Positions 1-7,287 of a stretch of 13,437 bases of DNA are shown piece after piece. Numbering within the stretch: position 1 is the stretch's first letter; each line of letters begins with the position of its first letter. Source of the stretch: an uncultured Campylobacter sp. (GTDB lineage Bacteria > Campylobacterota > Campylobacteria > Campylobacterales > Campylobacteraceae); NCBI GenBank assembly GCA_900539505.1, contig UQCL01000054.1, forward strand, positions 1 to 13,437. The letters are read 5' to 3'. The translations under genes were made by a program, and so were the position numbers. A model generated the notes under the pieces. That model was not told where the DNA came from, ran no database searches, and saw only the letters and a list, made by a program, of their open reading frames with translations.

Positions 1-2
1 AT

Positions 3-635
3 ACTAAGACTTTTAGCCTATTTGATGATTTAAACTCAACTATTGGTTTAAATAAAATTACGAATAAAATAATATCAAATAAAACCGCTCCTTGGAATTT
101 TGTCGATTTTGTCCATCATCATACAGATAGAAATGTTGATATAAATGGCAACTACTCATATACGCCATTTGAAGGTAATAAAAAGATAAACTATGATCTC
201 AATCAAACCCTTATATTTACTTGCAAAGGTGGTATGTATGGTTCCGATAGCTTTAGTATAAAAGAATGCAAAAATATTACCTTTTTTGAAAGAGCGCTAG
301 GAAAGAATAGATATTGCATATATTATGAGGGGATTAAGTATATGAGCTATAAGTTTCAACCATCTGAAAAGACAAAAAATCCAGATTACGAATTTGATAT
401 GGTTCATAACCGCATAAACCAATATTTGCAAGGCGTTAAAGAATGTGTGCCGTATAGTAATACCAACTTTATACACTCGTGCGAATTTTATATAGATAAC
501 CACGGAAACAGGTATTACGGGAATTTTTATCTGATATATAGTTTAATAAAAAACGATGTTTTTATCTTAACCGATAATTTAGAAATAATAAAACATCCCA
601 GCTCCGTGCATAGCAAAGCGCAAAATTCCTCATAA
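3..635 (+). CDS. Hypothetical protein, 3' part only (5' end outside window)
   Basis: The reading frame is open from base 3 to a TAA at 633-635, giving 210 visible residues. An internal ATG at 234 exists, but the frame reads on upstream of it without a stop and with the same AT-rich codon use, so the gene very probably begins before the window. I do not recognise the family. The visible part is rich in Asn, Tyr, Lys, Ile and Phe, with no transmembrane helix, no catalytic motif I can name, and scattered cysteines. Short phrases such as DINGNYSYTPFEG and FYIDNHGNRYYGNFYLIY look like beta-rich, perhaps surface or secreted, protein, but that is only an impression. The gene is clearly more AT-rich than rho and the fatty acid genes that follow. 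Its last dozen or so codons look more like the genome average. It converges on rho. Acquired DNA is likely; function unknown. Confidence 0.75.
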   Translation, partial: TKTFSLFDDLNSTIGLNKITNKIISNKTAPWNFVDFVHHHTDRNVDINGNYSYTPFEGNKKINYDLNQTLIFTCKGGMYGSDSFSIKECKNITFFERALGKNRYCIYYEGIKYMSYKFQPSEKTKNPDYEFDMVHNRINQYLQGVKECVPYSNTNFIHSCEFYIDNHGNRYYGNFYLIYSLIKNDVFILTDNLEIIKHPSSVHSKAQNSS

Positions 636-872
636 AATTTTACGCTTTACATCTTGCGAATGGATTTTTACCAAAGTAAAATTCTGTCGAGCGGCGCCGC
701 ATCTCGTGCTGCGAGCGCAAAACGTTTAGCAAATATCGCGATAAATTTAAACTTATAATAGTGGAGTTTGAAAAAAATGCGCCACTTTGAAAGCGCGTAC
801 GAAGCTACGTAGCGATATTTGCGGCAAGCGGTGCAAGCCATGCCGCTAAATTTAGAGCGAAATTTTAAATAA
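636..872. other. Palindrome-rich intergenic region
   Basis: No convincing gene lies between the two convergent coding regions. The stretch holds several perfect palindromes: GCGGCGCCGC (691-700), TATCGCGATA (734-743) and GCTACGTAGC (804-813). It also has an 11-base inverted repeat, GCAAATATCGC (729-739) against GCGATATTTGC (812-822), and a GCGGCA/TGCCGC stem (821-826 with 841-846). A plus-strand TATAAT at 754-759 is followed by GGAG and an 11-codon ATG frame (777-812). I see no good -35 and do not call that frame a gene. A short structured RNA is possible but unproven. Confidence 0.5.
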
Positions 873-896
873 GGCTAAATTTAATAAAATTTAGCC
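873..896 (-). terminator. Intrinsic terminator at the end of rho
   Basis: A perfect 10-base inverted repeat, GGCTAAATTT - AATA - AAATTTAGCC, spans 873-896. Read on the minus strand it is followed by TTATTT, a U-rich tail, so it fits a factor-independent terminator for the gene set ending in rho. The stem overlaps the rho stop codon (TAA, 891-893 on the minus strand) and its last two sense codons partly. The plus-strand side lacks a good T-run, so it is a weaker candidate terminator for the convergent gene on the left. Confidence 0.6.
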
Positions 897-2237
897 GTTC
901 ATTATCGATAGCAGCTCGGTGTTGTCTTTGGTTTTTAGCATCTTGGCGTATAAAAATTTTAGCGCCTCAACGTCGTCCATCGTAGAGATCGCCGAGCGCA
1001 GCGCCCAGATTTTTTGCAGATTTTCGCTGCCTTGCAAAAGCTCCTCTTTGCGCGTGCCGGACTTGGTGATGTTGATCGCGGGGTAAATTCTGCGATCCGA
1101 GATATTGCGATCGAGGATGATCTCGCTGTTGCCCGTGCCTTTGAACTCCTCGAAGATCACGTCGTCCATTCGCGAGCCGGTCTCGATGAGCGCGGTAGCG
1201 ACTATGGTGAGCGAGCCGCCGTTTTCGATATTTCGCGCCGCACCGAAAAAGCGCTTCGGCTTGTGCAGGGCGTTTGCGTCTACGCCGCCGCTTAGCACTT
1301 TGCCACTGCTAGGCGTGACGGTGTTGTAGGCGCGCGCAAGGCGGGTGATGCTATCGAGCAGGATGACGACGTCCTTGCCGTTTTCGACGGCGCGTTTTGC
1401 CTTTTCGATGACGAGCTCGGCGACGCGAACGTGATTGAATGCTGGCTGATCGAAGGTCGAGCTAAACACCTCGCCGCGCACGCTACGCTCCATGTCGGTT
1501 ACCTCCTCCGGGCGCTCGTCGACTAACAGCACCAAAAGCTCGACCTCGGGGTGGTTGCGCGTAATGCCGTTGGCGAGCTCCTTCATAAGCTCCGTTTTAC
1601 CGCTACGCGGAGGCGCCGTGATGAGCCCGCGCTGCCCCTTGCCGATCGGGGTGAAAAGATCGAGTACGCGACCGGTAAGGCGCATAGGATCGTATTCGAG
1701 CTTGAGCTTTTCGGTCGGGAAAAGCGGTGTGAGATTGTCAAATAGCGGGCGCTCTCTGGCCTCTTGGATCGATTTGTAATTAATCGCCTCGATCTTTAAG
1801 AGCGCATAGTACTTCTCCTGATCCTTCGGCTCGCGCACCTGGCCCGTGACGATGTCGCCTACGCGCAGGGCGAATTTGCGGATCTGGCTTAGGCTCACGT
1901 AGGCGTCATTGGCGCTGTCGCTTAAATTTGAATCTATGCCGCGCAAAAAGCCGTAACCCTCGGCGGTAACCTCCAAAATCCCCGTAAAAAGTATGAAGCC
2001 GCCCTGCTTCGTCTGCATGCGTAAAATTTCAAAAACGAGCGCTTGGCGGCGGAATTCGCGCGGGTTCTCGACGCCCAGTTCGTCTGCTATGGCGATGAGA
2101 TTTTCAAGATCCATCGAGCGGAGCTCCTCGATCTGGTAGCCCTCGACGGGAACGTGCGTTTTAGCGTAAGTTTTTCTACCGTTTTGATTAGAATTTGAAA
2201 CGGCGGTCTGAGCGGAATTTTGATTTGTATTTTCCAT
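891..2237 (-). CDS. rho: Transcription termination factor Rho
   Basis: Hexameric RNA-dependent ATPase/helicase that releases RNA polymerase from untranslated transcripts. It has 448 residues, slightly longer than E. coli Rho because of an Asn/Gln/Ser-rich N-terminal tail (about 1-20). The N-terminal RNA-binding domain follows, with a cold-shock-like fold and RNP-type motif GYGFLR (95-99 region). The ATPase domain has Walker A APPRSGKT (208-215), Walker B VVILLDS ending near D295, the Q-loop region SSGKVLSGGVD (310-320) and the R-loop region TGSRMDDVIFEEFKGTGN (353-370). All key elements are present. The P-loop reads PPRSGKT where E. coli has PPKAGKT. The ATG start has AGAGGA four bases upstream. 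It lies 61 bases after accA and is the last gene of the minus-strand set, closed by the hairpin at 873-896. Rho genes are often autoregulated, but nothing here shows this directly. Identification is secure. Confidence 0.98.
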   Translation of the reverse strand: MENTNQNSAQTAVSNSNQNGRKTYAKTHVPVEGYQIEELRSMDLENLIAIADELGVENPREFRRQALVFEILRMQTKQGGFILFTGILEVTAEGYGFLRGIDSNLSDSANDAYVSLSQIRKFALRVGDIVTGQVREPKDQEKYYALLKIEAINYKSIQEARERPLFDNLTPLFPTEKLKLEYDPMRLTGRVLDLFTPIGKGQRGLITAPPRSGKTELMKELANGITRNHPEVELLVLLVDERPEEVTDMERSVRGEVFSSTFDQPAFNHVRVAELVIEKAKRAVENGKDVVILLDSITRLARAYNTVTPSSGKVLSGGVDANALHKPKRFFGAARNIENGGSLTIVATALIETGSRMDDVIFEEFKGTGNSEIILDRNISDRRIYPAINITKSGTRKEELLQGSENLQKIWALRSAISTMDDVEALKFLYAKMLKTKDNTELLSIMNG

Positions 2238-2298
2238 TTGTCCTCTTAGAGTGTGAAGTTATTAAATTTGGTTTTAAAAAAGTCGTGAAATTTAAAAT

Positions 2299-3237
2299 TT
2301 AGTTCTCTTTATAAGCACCGAACCTTAAAATTTTTTGTTGCCTTCTGCTGATGAGCTCGTCTATGCTAAGATCGTCTAGCTTGTGCAGCTCGGTTAAGAC
2401 GTAGTTTCCAAGCGCTTTTATCGCGCCGTCTTTATCTCTGTGGGCGCCTGTTTTAGGCTCTTTAATCACGTCATCGATCAAGCCCAGCTCTTTTAGCTCC
2501 TCGGCTGTGATCTTTAGCGCCTTCGTAGCGGCCTCGCTCTTGCTCGGATCGTTCCACAAAATCGCGGCACAACCCTCGGGAGAGATAACCGAAAAAATTG
2601 AGTTTTGAAGCATCGCCAGCCGATCAGCCACGCCGATCGCTAAAGCTCCGCCGCTGCCGCCCTCGCCTATAACAACGGCGATCGTAGGCGTTTTAAGATC
2701 GCTAAGCTCATATAGATTTCGCGCGATAGCCTCACTTTGACCGCGTTCCTCGGCACCAAGTCCAGGATATGCGCCCGGAGTGTCGATCAAAAACAAAATA
2801 GGAAGGTTAAATTTCTCGGCAAGTTTTGCTACGCGTAGTGCCTTGCGATAGCCCTCCGGATGGGGCATGCCAAAATTTCGCTTCAGCTTGTTTTTAGTAC
2901 CGCGACCTTTCTGCTCGGCAATCACGACAATTTTACGGTTACCCATAATGCCCAGATAACACACGATCGACGGATCGTCCCTAAAAGCGCGGTCGCCGTG
3001 AAGCTCCCTGGCGTCCTGCAAAAGCGCGCGAATATAATCGATCGCGTAAGGGCGATCCGGATGGCGCGCAAGCTGAAGTCTTTGGTATTCGTTTAAATTC
3101 TTATAAACTTTGGAAATTTCTTTTTCGAGGTTCTTATTTAAAATTTCGACTGCGTCCTCATCGCCGCGAATTTTAGCGGCGGTGATGTCCTCGTCGATCT
3201 GCTTTATAGACTTTTCGAAGTCCAGATAGCTAGCCAT
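2299..3237 (-). CDS. accA: Acetyl-CoA carboxylase carboxyltransferase, alpha subunit
   Basis: AccA pairs with AccD to move the carboxyl group from biotin on AccB to acetyl-CoA, forming malonyl-CoA, the committed step of fatty acid synthesis in the cytoplasm. The 312-residue length is normal for the family. Visible signatures are LARHPDRPY (about 56-64), QKGRGTK (109-115), NFGMPHPEGYRKALR (121-135), DTPGAYPGLGAEERGQ (152-167), the oxyanion-loop motif GEGGSGGALAIG (191-202) and SPEGCAAILW (219-228). The start ATG overlaps the fabF stop by one base (TAATG at 3235-3239 on the minus strand), which points to translational coupling with fabF. accD, accB and accC are not in the window, so the complex is encoded at more than one locus. 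Identification is secure. Confidence 0.98.
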   Translation of the reverse strand: MASYLDFEKSIKQIDEDITAAKIRGDEDAVEILNKNLEKEISKVYKNLNEYQRLQLARHPDRPYAIDYIRALLQDARELHGDRAFRDDPSIVCYLGIMGNRKIVVIAEQKGRGTKNKLKRNFGMPHPEGYRKALRVAKLAEKFNLPILFLIDTPGAYPGLGAEERGQSEAIARNLYELSDLKTPTIAVVIGEGGSGGALAIGVADRLAMLQNSIFSVISPEGCAAILWNDPSKSEAATKALKITAEELKELGLIDDVIKEPKTGAHRDKDGAIKALGNYVLTELHKLDDLSIDELISRRQQKILRFGAYKEN

Positions 3238-4454
3238 TAATCTACTCTTTTGAAAATAAGCGATGCGTTCGTGCCGCCGAATCCAAAGTTATTGCTCATG
3301 ACGCAATCGAGTTTGGCTTTTCTAGCGACGTTTGGCACATAGTCCAAATCGCAATCTGGATCTTTTGAAATTTGATTTATCGTAGGCGGTATGATACCGT
3401 TTTGCATCGCTAAAAGACTGATCGCAGCCTCTACCGCTCCAGCAGCGCCCAGGCAGTGTCCTAGCTGACCCTTGGTGGAGCTGACCGCAGGCACCTTCCC
3501 CTCGCCGAAAAGCTCTTTTAACGCCGCGGTTTCGTTTTTATCGTTTATCGCGGTGGACGTTCCGTGAGCGTTGATATAATCAATCTTCGGGCGTCCCGCC
3601 ATCTCGTAGGCTTTTTTCATAGCGCGTATCGGGCCGTCTAGGCTAGGCGAAGTGATATGATAAGCATCGCCGCTAGCGCCGAATCCTACGAGCTCGCCGT
3701 AAATTTTAGCGCCGCGCGCTTTTGCGTCCTCTAGCTCTTCTAAAACTAAAGCCGCCGCGCCTTCGCCCATAACAAAGCCATTTCGCTCCGCATCAAACGG
3801 ACGTGAAGCGTGCGCAGGATCGTCGTTTCTAGCACAAAGCGCCTTCATCGCGGCAAATCCGCCGATACCTACGGGGCAAACCGCAGCCTCGGCACCCACT
3901 GCGAGCATCTTTTTCGCTTCGCCGATCATGATAACTCTCGCAGCGTCCATAATCGCATGCGCGGAAGCCGCACAAGCCGTAACGCTGGATAAATTCGGAC
4001 CTTTTAATTTATAATATATAGAAACAAAGCCGCCGAGCATATTTACTAAAGCAGAGGGGATAAAAAACGGAGAAATTCGCCTAGGGCCGCGCTGCAAGCA
4101 GATATTGGCATTTATCTCAATATTCGGTAAACCGCCTATACCGCTAGCCGAGCTAACGCCGAATTCGTCGCTATCAAAGCTACTAAATTTAGCGTCATCC
4201 ATAGCTTCACCCGCAGCTTTAAGCCCCAGTTGGACAAATCTATCCATCTTTTTTATCTCTTTTCCATCTTCGATTACGCTGCTTGGATCGAAACCTTTTA
4301 CTTCAGCTGCAATTTGAACCGGAAATTCGCTAGCGTCAAAGAGTGAAATTTTATCAACCCCGGTTTTTCCGTTACAGATATTTTCAAAACTGCTCTGTTT
4401 GTCAAGCCCGAGAGAGGTTATCATCCCGATGCCCGTTACTACGACTCGTTTCAA
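3237..4454 (-). CDS. fabF: Beta-ketoacyl-ACP synthase II (FabF)
   Basis: Condensing enzyme that elongates acyl-ACP with malonyl-ACP. The protein has 405 residues, the usual FabF size. The catalytic triad is visible: nucleophile Cys161 in TACAAS, His297 in NAHGTST, and His333 in KGQLGHCLGAAG with Lys328. The C-terminal glycine-rich NNFGFGGTNAS (388-398) is intact. The start codon is TTG (4452-4454). It is supported by AAGGAAG seven bases upstream and because it gives the normal N-terminus, MKRVVVTGIG. It lies 18 bases after acpP and overlaps accA by one base, so acpP-fabF-accA are almost certainly co-transcribed. FabB versus FabF cannot be told apart with full certainty by eye, but FabF is the expected enzyme beside acpP. 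Confidence 0.97.
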   Translation of the reverse strand: MKRVVVTGIGMITSLGLDKQSSFENICNGKTGVDKISLFDASEFPVQIAAEVKGFDPSSVIEDGKEIKKMDRFVQLGLKAAGEAMDDAKFSSFDSDEFGVSSASGIGGLPNIEINANICLQRGPRRISPFFIPSALVNMLGGFVSIYYKLKGPNLSSVTACAASAHAIMDAARVIMIGEAKKMLAVGAEAAVCPVGIGGFAAMKALCARNDDPAHASRPFDAERNGFVMGEGAAALVLEELEDAKARGAKIYGELVGFGASGDAYHITSPSLDGPIRAMKKAYEMAGRPKIDYINAHGTSTAINDKNETAALKELFGEGKVPAVSSTKGQLGHCLGAAGAVEAAISLLAMQNGIIPPTINQISKDPDCDLDYVPNVARKAKLDCVMSNNFGFGGTNASLIFKRVD

Positions 4455-4472
4455 AACCGCTTCCTTAAAATT

Positions 4473-4709
4473 TTATTTCTTAGGCAAATTTTCTATATAA
4501 TCTACTACGTCTTTAATGCTTACTAATTTTTCGGACTCGCTATCAGGGATCTCGATACCGAATTTCTCCTCTAAAGCCATTACTAGCTCAACTACGTCAA
4601 GAGAGTCCGCGCCCAAATCCTCGATAATTTTAGAATCAAGTTTAACCTGATCCGGGCTAACGCTGAGTTGCTCTACAACTACGTCTCTTACATCTTCAAA
4701 TACTGCCAT
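4473..4709 (-). CDS. acpP: Acyl carrier protein
   Basis: Small acidic 78-residue carrier whose phosphopantetheine arm holds growing acyl chains. The attachment site is Ser36 in GADSLDVVE (33-41). Helix II beginning there and the acidic EEKFGIEIPDSE segment (47-58) match primary-metabolism ACPs. ATG start with GGAGT six bases upstream. It sits between fabG and fabF as in many bacteria. The 68-base gap before it holds a candidate -10 box, so acpP may also have its own promoter, which would fit the high ACP level cells need. Identification is secure. Confidence 0.98.
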   Translation of the reverse strand: MAVFEDVRDVVVEQLSVSPDQVKLDSKIIEDLGADSLDVVELVMALEEKFGIEIPDSESEKLVSIKDVVDYIENLPKK

Positions 4710-4744
4710 TTTAGCACTCCTTTAAAAAAATACCGCGTAATTCT

Positions 4745-4750
4745 ATAATA
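4745..4750 (-). promoter_or_regulatory. Candidate internal promoter (-10) for acpP-fabF-accA
   Basis: On the minus strand the fabG-acpP gap contains TATTAT followed by AGAAT, about 35 bases before the acpP start. This places a plausible start site near 4738 and leaves room for the GGAGT ribosome site. I see no clear -35, but Campylobacter vegetative promoters often lack one. Weak evidence from composition alone. Confidence 0.3.
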
Positions 4751-4777
4751 TTTAACCTTAAATTCCGCTATTTAACG

Positions 4778-5521
4778 CTACATATAGAGCCCGCCGTTAA
4801 TTTTAAGCGTCTCGCCCGTAATGTATCCCGCGCCGTCGCTAAGCAAAAACGCAACTCCTTCGGCGACGTCGCTCGTGCTTCCTAAGCGCTTAAGCGGGAT
4901 GCTCGCTTCGTAGCTTGCTTTTACGTCGTCGCTTAGCGCGTCCGTCATATCCGTAGCGATGAAGCCCGGAGTTATGCAGTTGAAGCGGATTCCGCGCGCC
5001 GCGCCCTCTTTTGCAAAGCTCTTACTCATCGCGATCATTCCGCCCTTGCTCGCGCTATAATTGACCTGCCCGGCGTTGCCCATTTCGCCGACGATCGAGG
5101 CGATGTTTACGACCGCGCCGAAGCGCTTTTTGCTCATTAGCTTTAAAGCTTCACGGCAGCCGATAAAGGCGCTGCTTAAATTTGCTTCGATCACGCCCAT
5201 GAAGTCTTCCAGCTTCATCCTAAGCGCGAGCTTGTCGTTCGTGATGCCCGCGTTATTTACGAGATAGTTTAGCTCACCGTCGCTTTGCGCGATCAGGGCA
5301 ATCGCCTCGCTAAATTCCGCCTCGTTCGTCGCGTCAAATTTTATCACGGCGCCCTCTCCGCCATTTGCGCGGATCTCCTCCAGTAGCGCGTCGGCAGGCT
5401 CAGGGCTCGAGCGATAATTGATCCACACCTTAAGTCCATAGCCAGCCAAAGTCCTTGCGATCTGCGCGCCGATACCGCGGCTCGCGCCCGTGATTAAAAC
5501 GTTTTTCCCGCTAAATTTCAT
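4778..5521 (-). CDS. fabG: 3-oxoacyl-ACP reductase
   Basis: NADPH-dependent short-chain dehydrogenase/reductase that reduces 3-oxoacyl-ACP in each elongation round. It has 247 residues. The cofactor-binding motif TGASRGIG is at 11-18 and NNAG at 89-92. The full catalytic set Asn114, Ser142, Tyr155 and Lys159 (YSASK) is present. ITPGFIATDM (173-182) and the C-terminal GYITGETLKINGG are typical of FabG rather than other SDRs. The ATG start has AAGGA five bases upstream. It lies 101 bases downstream of gpmI, across an unusual AAATTT-rich spacer, and 68 bases upstream of acpP. Neighbours acpP and fabF confirm the role. SDRs are numerous, but this context leaves little doubt. Confidence 0.96.
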   Translation of the reverse strand: MKFSGKNVLITGASRGIGAQIARTLAGYGLKVWINYRSSPEPADALLEEIRANGGEGAVIKFDATNEAEFSEAIALIAQSDGELNYLVNNAGITNDKLALRMKLEDFMGVIEANLSSAFIGCREALKLMSKKRFGAVVNIASIVGEMGNAGQVNYSASKGGMIAMSKSFAKEGAARGIRFNCITPGFIATDMTDALSDDVKASYEASIPLKRLGSTSDVAEGVAFLLSDGAGYITGETLKINGGLYM

Positions 5522-5622
5522 ACTTGTCCTTTTGTTAAAATTTTAATTTCTAGCGTAAATTTATCCAAATTTACCTAAATTTTAGCAGTTTAAATTTGCT
5601 CGCGAGCCGCGCCGTTTAAATT
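5522..5622. repeat. Phased AAATTT tracts and repeats between gpmI and fabG
   Basis: AAATTT occurs at 5557, 5567 and 5577, exactly ten bases apart, and again at 5592 and 5618. The first two form a perfect hairpin, GTAAATTT-ATCC-AAATTTAC (5555-5574). Next come the palindrome GCTCGCGAGC (5598-5607) and a 10-base direct repeat, GTTTAAATTT, at 5588-5597 and 5614-5623. Ten-base phasing of A/T tracts is the classic arrangement for intrinsically curved DNA. No T-run follows the hairpin on either strand, so it is a poor terminator. It may instead influence transcription of fabG or mRNA processing. Confidence 0.6.
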
Positions 5623-7089
5623 TCAAAATAGCGCCTCGTCCATCTCCGCGGGCTTCGGTAGCCCCATTAGTTTTAGTACGGTAGCTGCGACGTTGCTAAG
5701 CCCAAGTCCGCTTTTTAGTTCACGCACGTCGCGCCCCAGCACGAAGCAAAATACGTCAAATGTCGTGTGGTTCGTTAAAATTTCGCCGTCCGCATCTCGC
5801 ATCGCCTCGCAGTTGCCGTGGTCGCTAATCTGCACATAGGCGTAATCGTGCGCCCTCGCCGCGCTTAAAATTTTACCGATGCACTCATCCACCGCCTCGA
5901 CCGCCTTTACCGCGGCGTCGTAATTGCCCGTGTGTCCAACCATATCGCCGTTTGCGAAATTTACGACGATGAAATCGATCCCCCCTTCGATACCGCGAAT
6001 CACCGCATCGCACACCGCTGGCGCGCTCATCTGCGGCTGCTCGTCGTAGGTTTTTACTTTCGGGCTCGGGATCAACACGCGAGTTTCGTTCGGCAGCGGC
6101 TCCTCGACGCCGCCGTTAAAGAAAAACGTCACGTGTGCGTATTTTTCGGTCTCGGCGGTGTGAAGCTGCGTAAGACCGGCTTCCGCGATCACTTCGCAAA
6201 GCGTGTTTTTAAGCACAGGCTTCTCAAATAGCAGTGGAAATTTAAAGCTCGCGTCGTATTCGCTCATCGTGATTAAATTTTTCACGACGAACTTCCGCTT
6301 GAATTCGCTAAAGCTCTCATCGCCCAAAGCCGCGCAAAGCTCTCTAGCGCGATCGTTTCTAAAATTTATAAAAATCACTCCGTCATCCGCGCCGATACCG
6401 CCAAAGCCATTAAAGCTCGCGGGCTCGATAAACTCGTCGCTCACGCCGCGCTCGTAGCTTTGCAGTATGTACTCGCTAGGCGAAATTTCAAGCGGCGCCG
6501 CTTCGCCCATAAGCACGTCGTAAGCGCGCTTTACGCGATCAAAGCGCTTGTCGCGATCCATCGCGTAAAAGCGCCCGCAAACGCTGCCGACTTTAAATTT
6601 AGCCTGTAGGTGCTTTAAAAATTCCGCCCCGCTGCTCGGCGAAACGTCGCGCCCATCGGTAATGGCGTGCGCCCATGTCTCGCAACCCGCATTCTGCGCT
6701 ATCTCGCAGATCGCGTCGAAATGGCGCAGATGCGAATGCACGCCGCCGTCGCTGTAAAGCCCTATGACGTGCACTCTGCGGCACTTTGAAAGCAGGCTTT
6801 GCAGCGCTTCGTTTTTCTCAAGCGAGCCCTCATCGATCGCGCGATCGATTTTGACTAGGTTTTGATACAAAATTCTACCGCTTCCGATCGTCATATGCCC
6901 TACTTCGCTGTTTCCCATCTGTCCCTGCGGCAAGCCCACGGCAAGCCCGGAGGTGCGCAGCAGCGTATTGGGCACGTTTTTAAAAAGATAATCATAGGCG
7001 GGCTTTTTCGCGTTCGCAAACGCGTTAAATTTATCGCTCGCGTTAAAGCCGATGCCGTCGGTGATGAGTAAAATCGTCTTTTGCCCCAT
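5623..7089 (-). CDS. gpmI: 2,3-bisphosphoglycerate-independent phosphoglycerate mutase
   Basis: Cytoplasmic metalloenzyme of the alkaline-phosphatase superfamily that interconverts 3- and 2-phosphoglycerate in glycolysis and gluconeogenesis. It has 488 residues, near the short end of the family. Metal and catalytic residues are visible: Asp11 in ITDGIG, phosphorylated Ser61 in GQMGNSEVGH, HAITDGRD (141-148), GRFYAMDRDKRFDR (172-185) for substrate binding, NGDMVGHTG with Asp382 and His386, SDHGN with Asp423 and His424, and His441 in TNHTTFDV. The HTTFDV ending replaces the HTxNPVP form common elsewhere; as I recall it, C. jejuni has the same variant, so it is not a defect. The ATG start is preceded by TAGGAG at six bases. 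It is first in the minus-strand set and divergent from mraY, with a strong promoter upstream. Confidence 0.97.
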   Translation of the reverse strand: MGQKTILLITDGIGFNASDKFNAFANAKKPAYDYLFKNVPNTLLRTSGLAVGLPQGQMGNSEVGHMTIGSGRILYQNLVKIDRAIDEGSLEKNEALQSLLSKCRRVHVIGLYSDGGVHSHLRHFDAICEIAQNAGCETWAHAITDGRDVSPSSGAEFLKHLQAKFKVGSVCGRFYAMDRDKRFDRVKRAYDVLMGEAAPLEISPSEYILQSYERGVSDEFIEPASFNGFGGIGADDGVIFINFRNDRARELCAALGDESFSEFKRKFVVKNLITMSEYDASFKFPLLFEKPVLKNTLCEVIAEAGLTQLHTAETEKYAHVTFFFNGGVEEPLPNETRVLIPSPKVKTYDEQPQMSAPAVCDAVIRGIEGGIDFIVVNFANGDMVGHTGNYDAAVKAVEAVDECIGKILSAARAHDYAYVQISDHGNCEAMRDADGEILTNHTTFDVFCFVLGRDVRELKSGLGLSNVAATVLKLMGLPKPAEMDEALF

Positions 7090-7116
7090 TTTGGCTCCTA
7101 AATTTCGTCTAAATTT

Positions 7117-7150
7117 CGCCGCGCAGGTCTTTTGAAGCAGGTCTGCGGCG
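7117..7150 (-). promoter_or_regulatory. Inverted and direct repeat in the gpmI leader
   Basis: The expected 5' untranslated region of gpmI contains CGCCGC (7117-7122) and GCGGCG (7145-7150), a perfect six-base GC stem. The stem encloses two copies of GCAGGTCT (7123-7130 and 7137-7144) separated by TTTGAA. Next to it CTAAATTTCG is repeated at 7098-7107 and 7109-7118. The element lies between the predicted start site (about 7160) and the ribosome site. It could be a regulatory hairpin or an operator with two half-sites. It resembles no riboswitch I know. Confidence 0.45.
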
Positions 7151-7167
7151 CTGTTTTTACGAGCGGC

Positions 7168-7196
7168 ATTATACTTTTTTTTGGCAAATGCGGCAA
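7168..7196 (-). promoter_or_regulatory. Sigma70-type promoter of the gpmI-fabG-acpP-fabF-accA-rho set
   Basis: On the minus strand TTGCCG (7191-7196) and a perfect TATAAT (7168-7173) are separated by exactly 17 bases, with a run of eight A just before the -10. The predicted start is near 7160, giving a leader of about 70 bases before the gpmI ATG. It is the best promoter match seen in the window. Confidence 0.75.
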
Positions 7197-7233
7197 AATT
7201 TCATCCGCCCTAAAAGCTAAATTTTACCTCTTT

Positions 7234-7261
7234 TATACTAAAATGCGCGTTTTCATATAAA
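7234..7261 (+). promoter_or_regulatory. Candidate promoter region of mraY-murD
   Basis: Two plus-strand -10-like hexamers lie upstream of mraY: TATACT (7234-7239) and TATAAA (7256-7261). The first leaves a leader of about 40 bases, the second about 20, and both keep the AAAAGG ribosome site (7276-7281). No -35 is obvious. The region is AT-rich throughout, so the choice between them is uncertain. Confidence 0.4.
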
Positions 7262-7287
7262 ATTTCATAAAATTTAAAAGGTAAACT

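Noticed and set aside
777..812. Eleven-codon ATG frame after TATAAT and GGAG
   Set aside because: The spacing to GGAG is long and the frame is very short. I kept the region as intergenic and mention the promoter-like box only.
1014..1779. Plus-strand open frames antisense to rho
   Set aside because: They are mirror frames of a secure GC-rich gene, with no ribosome sites or recognisable protein.
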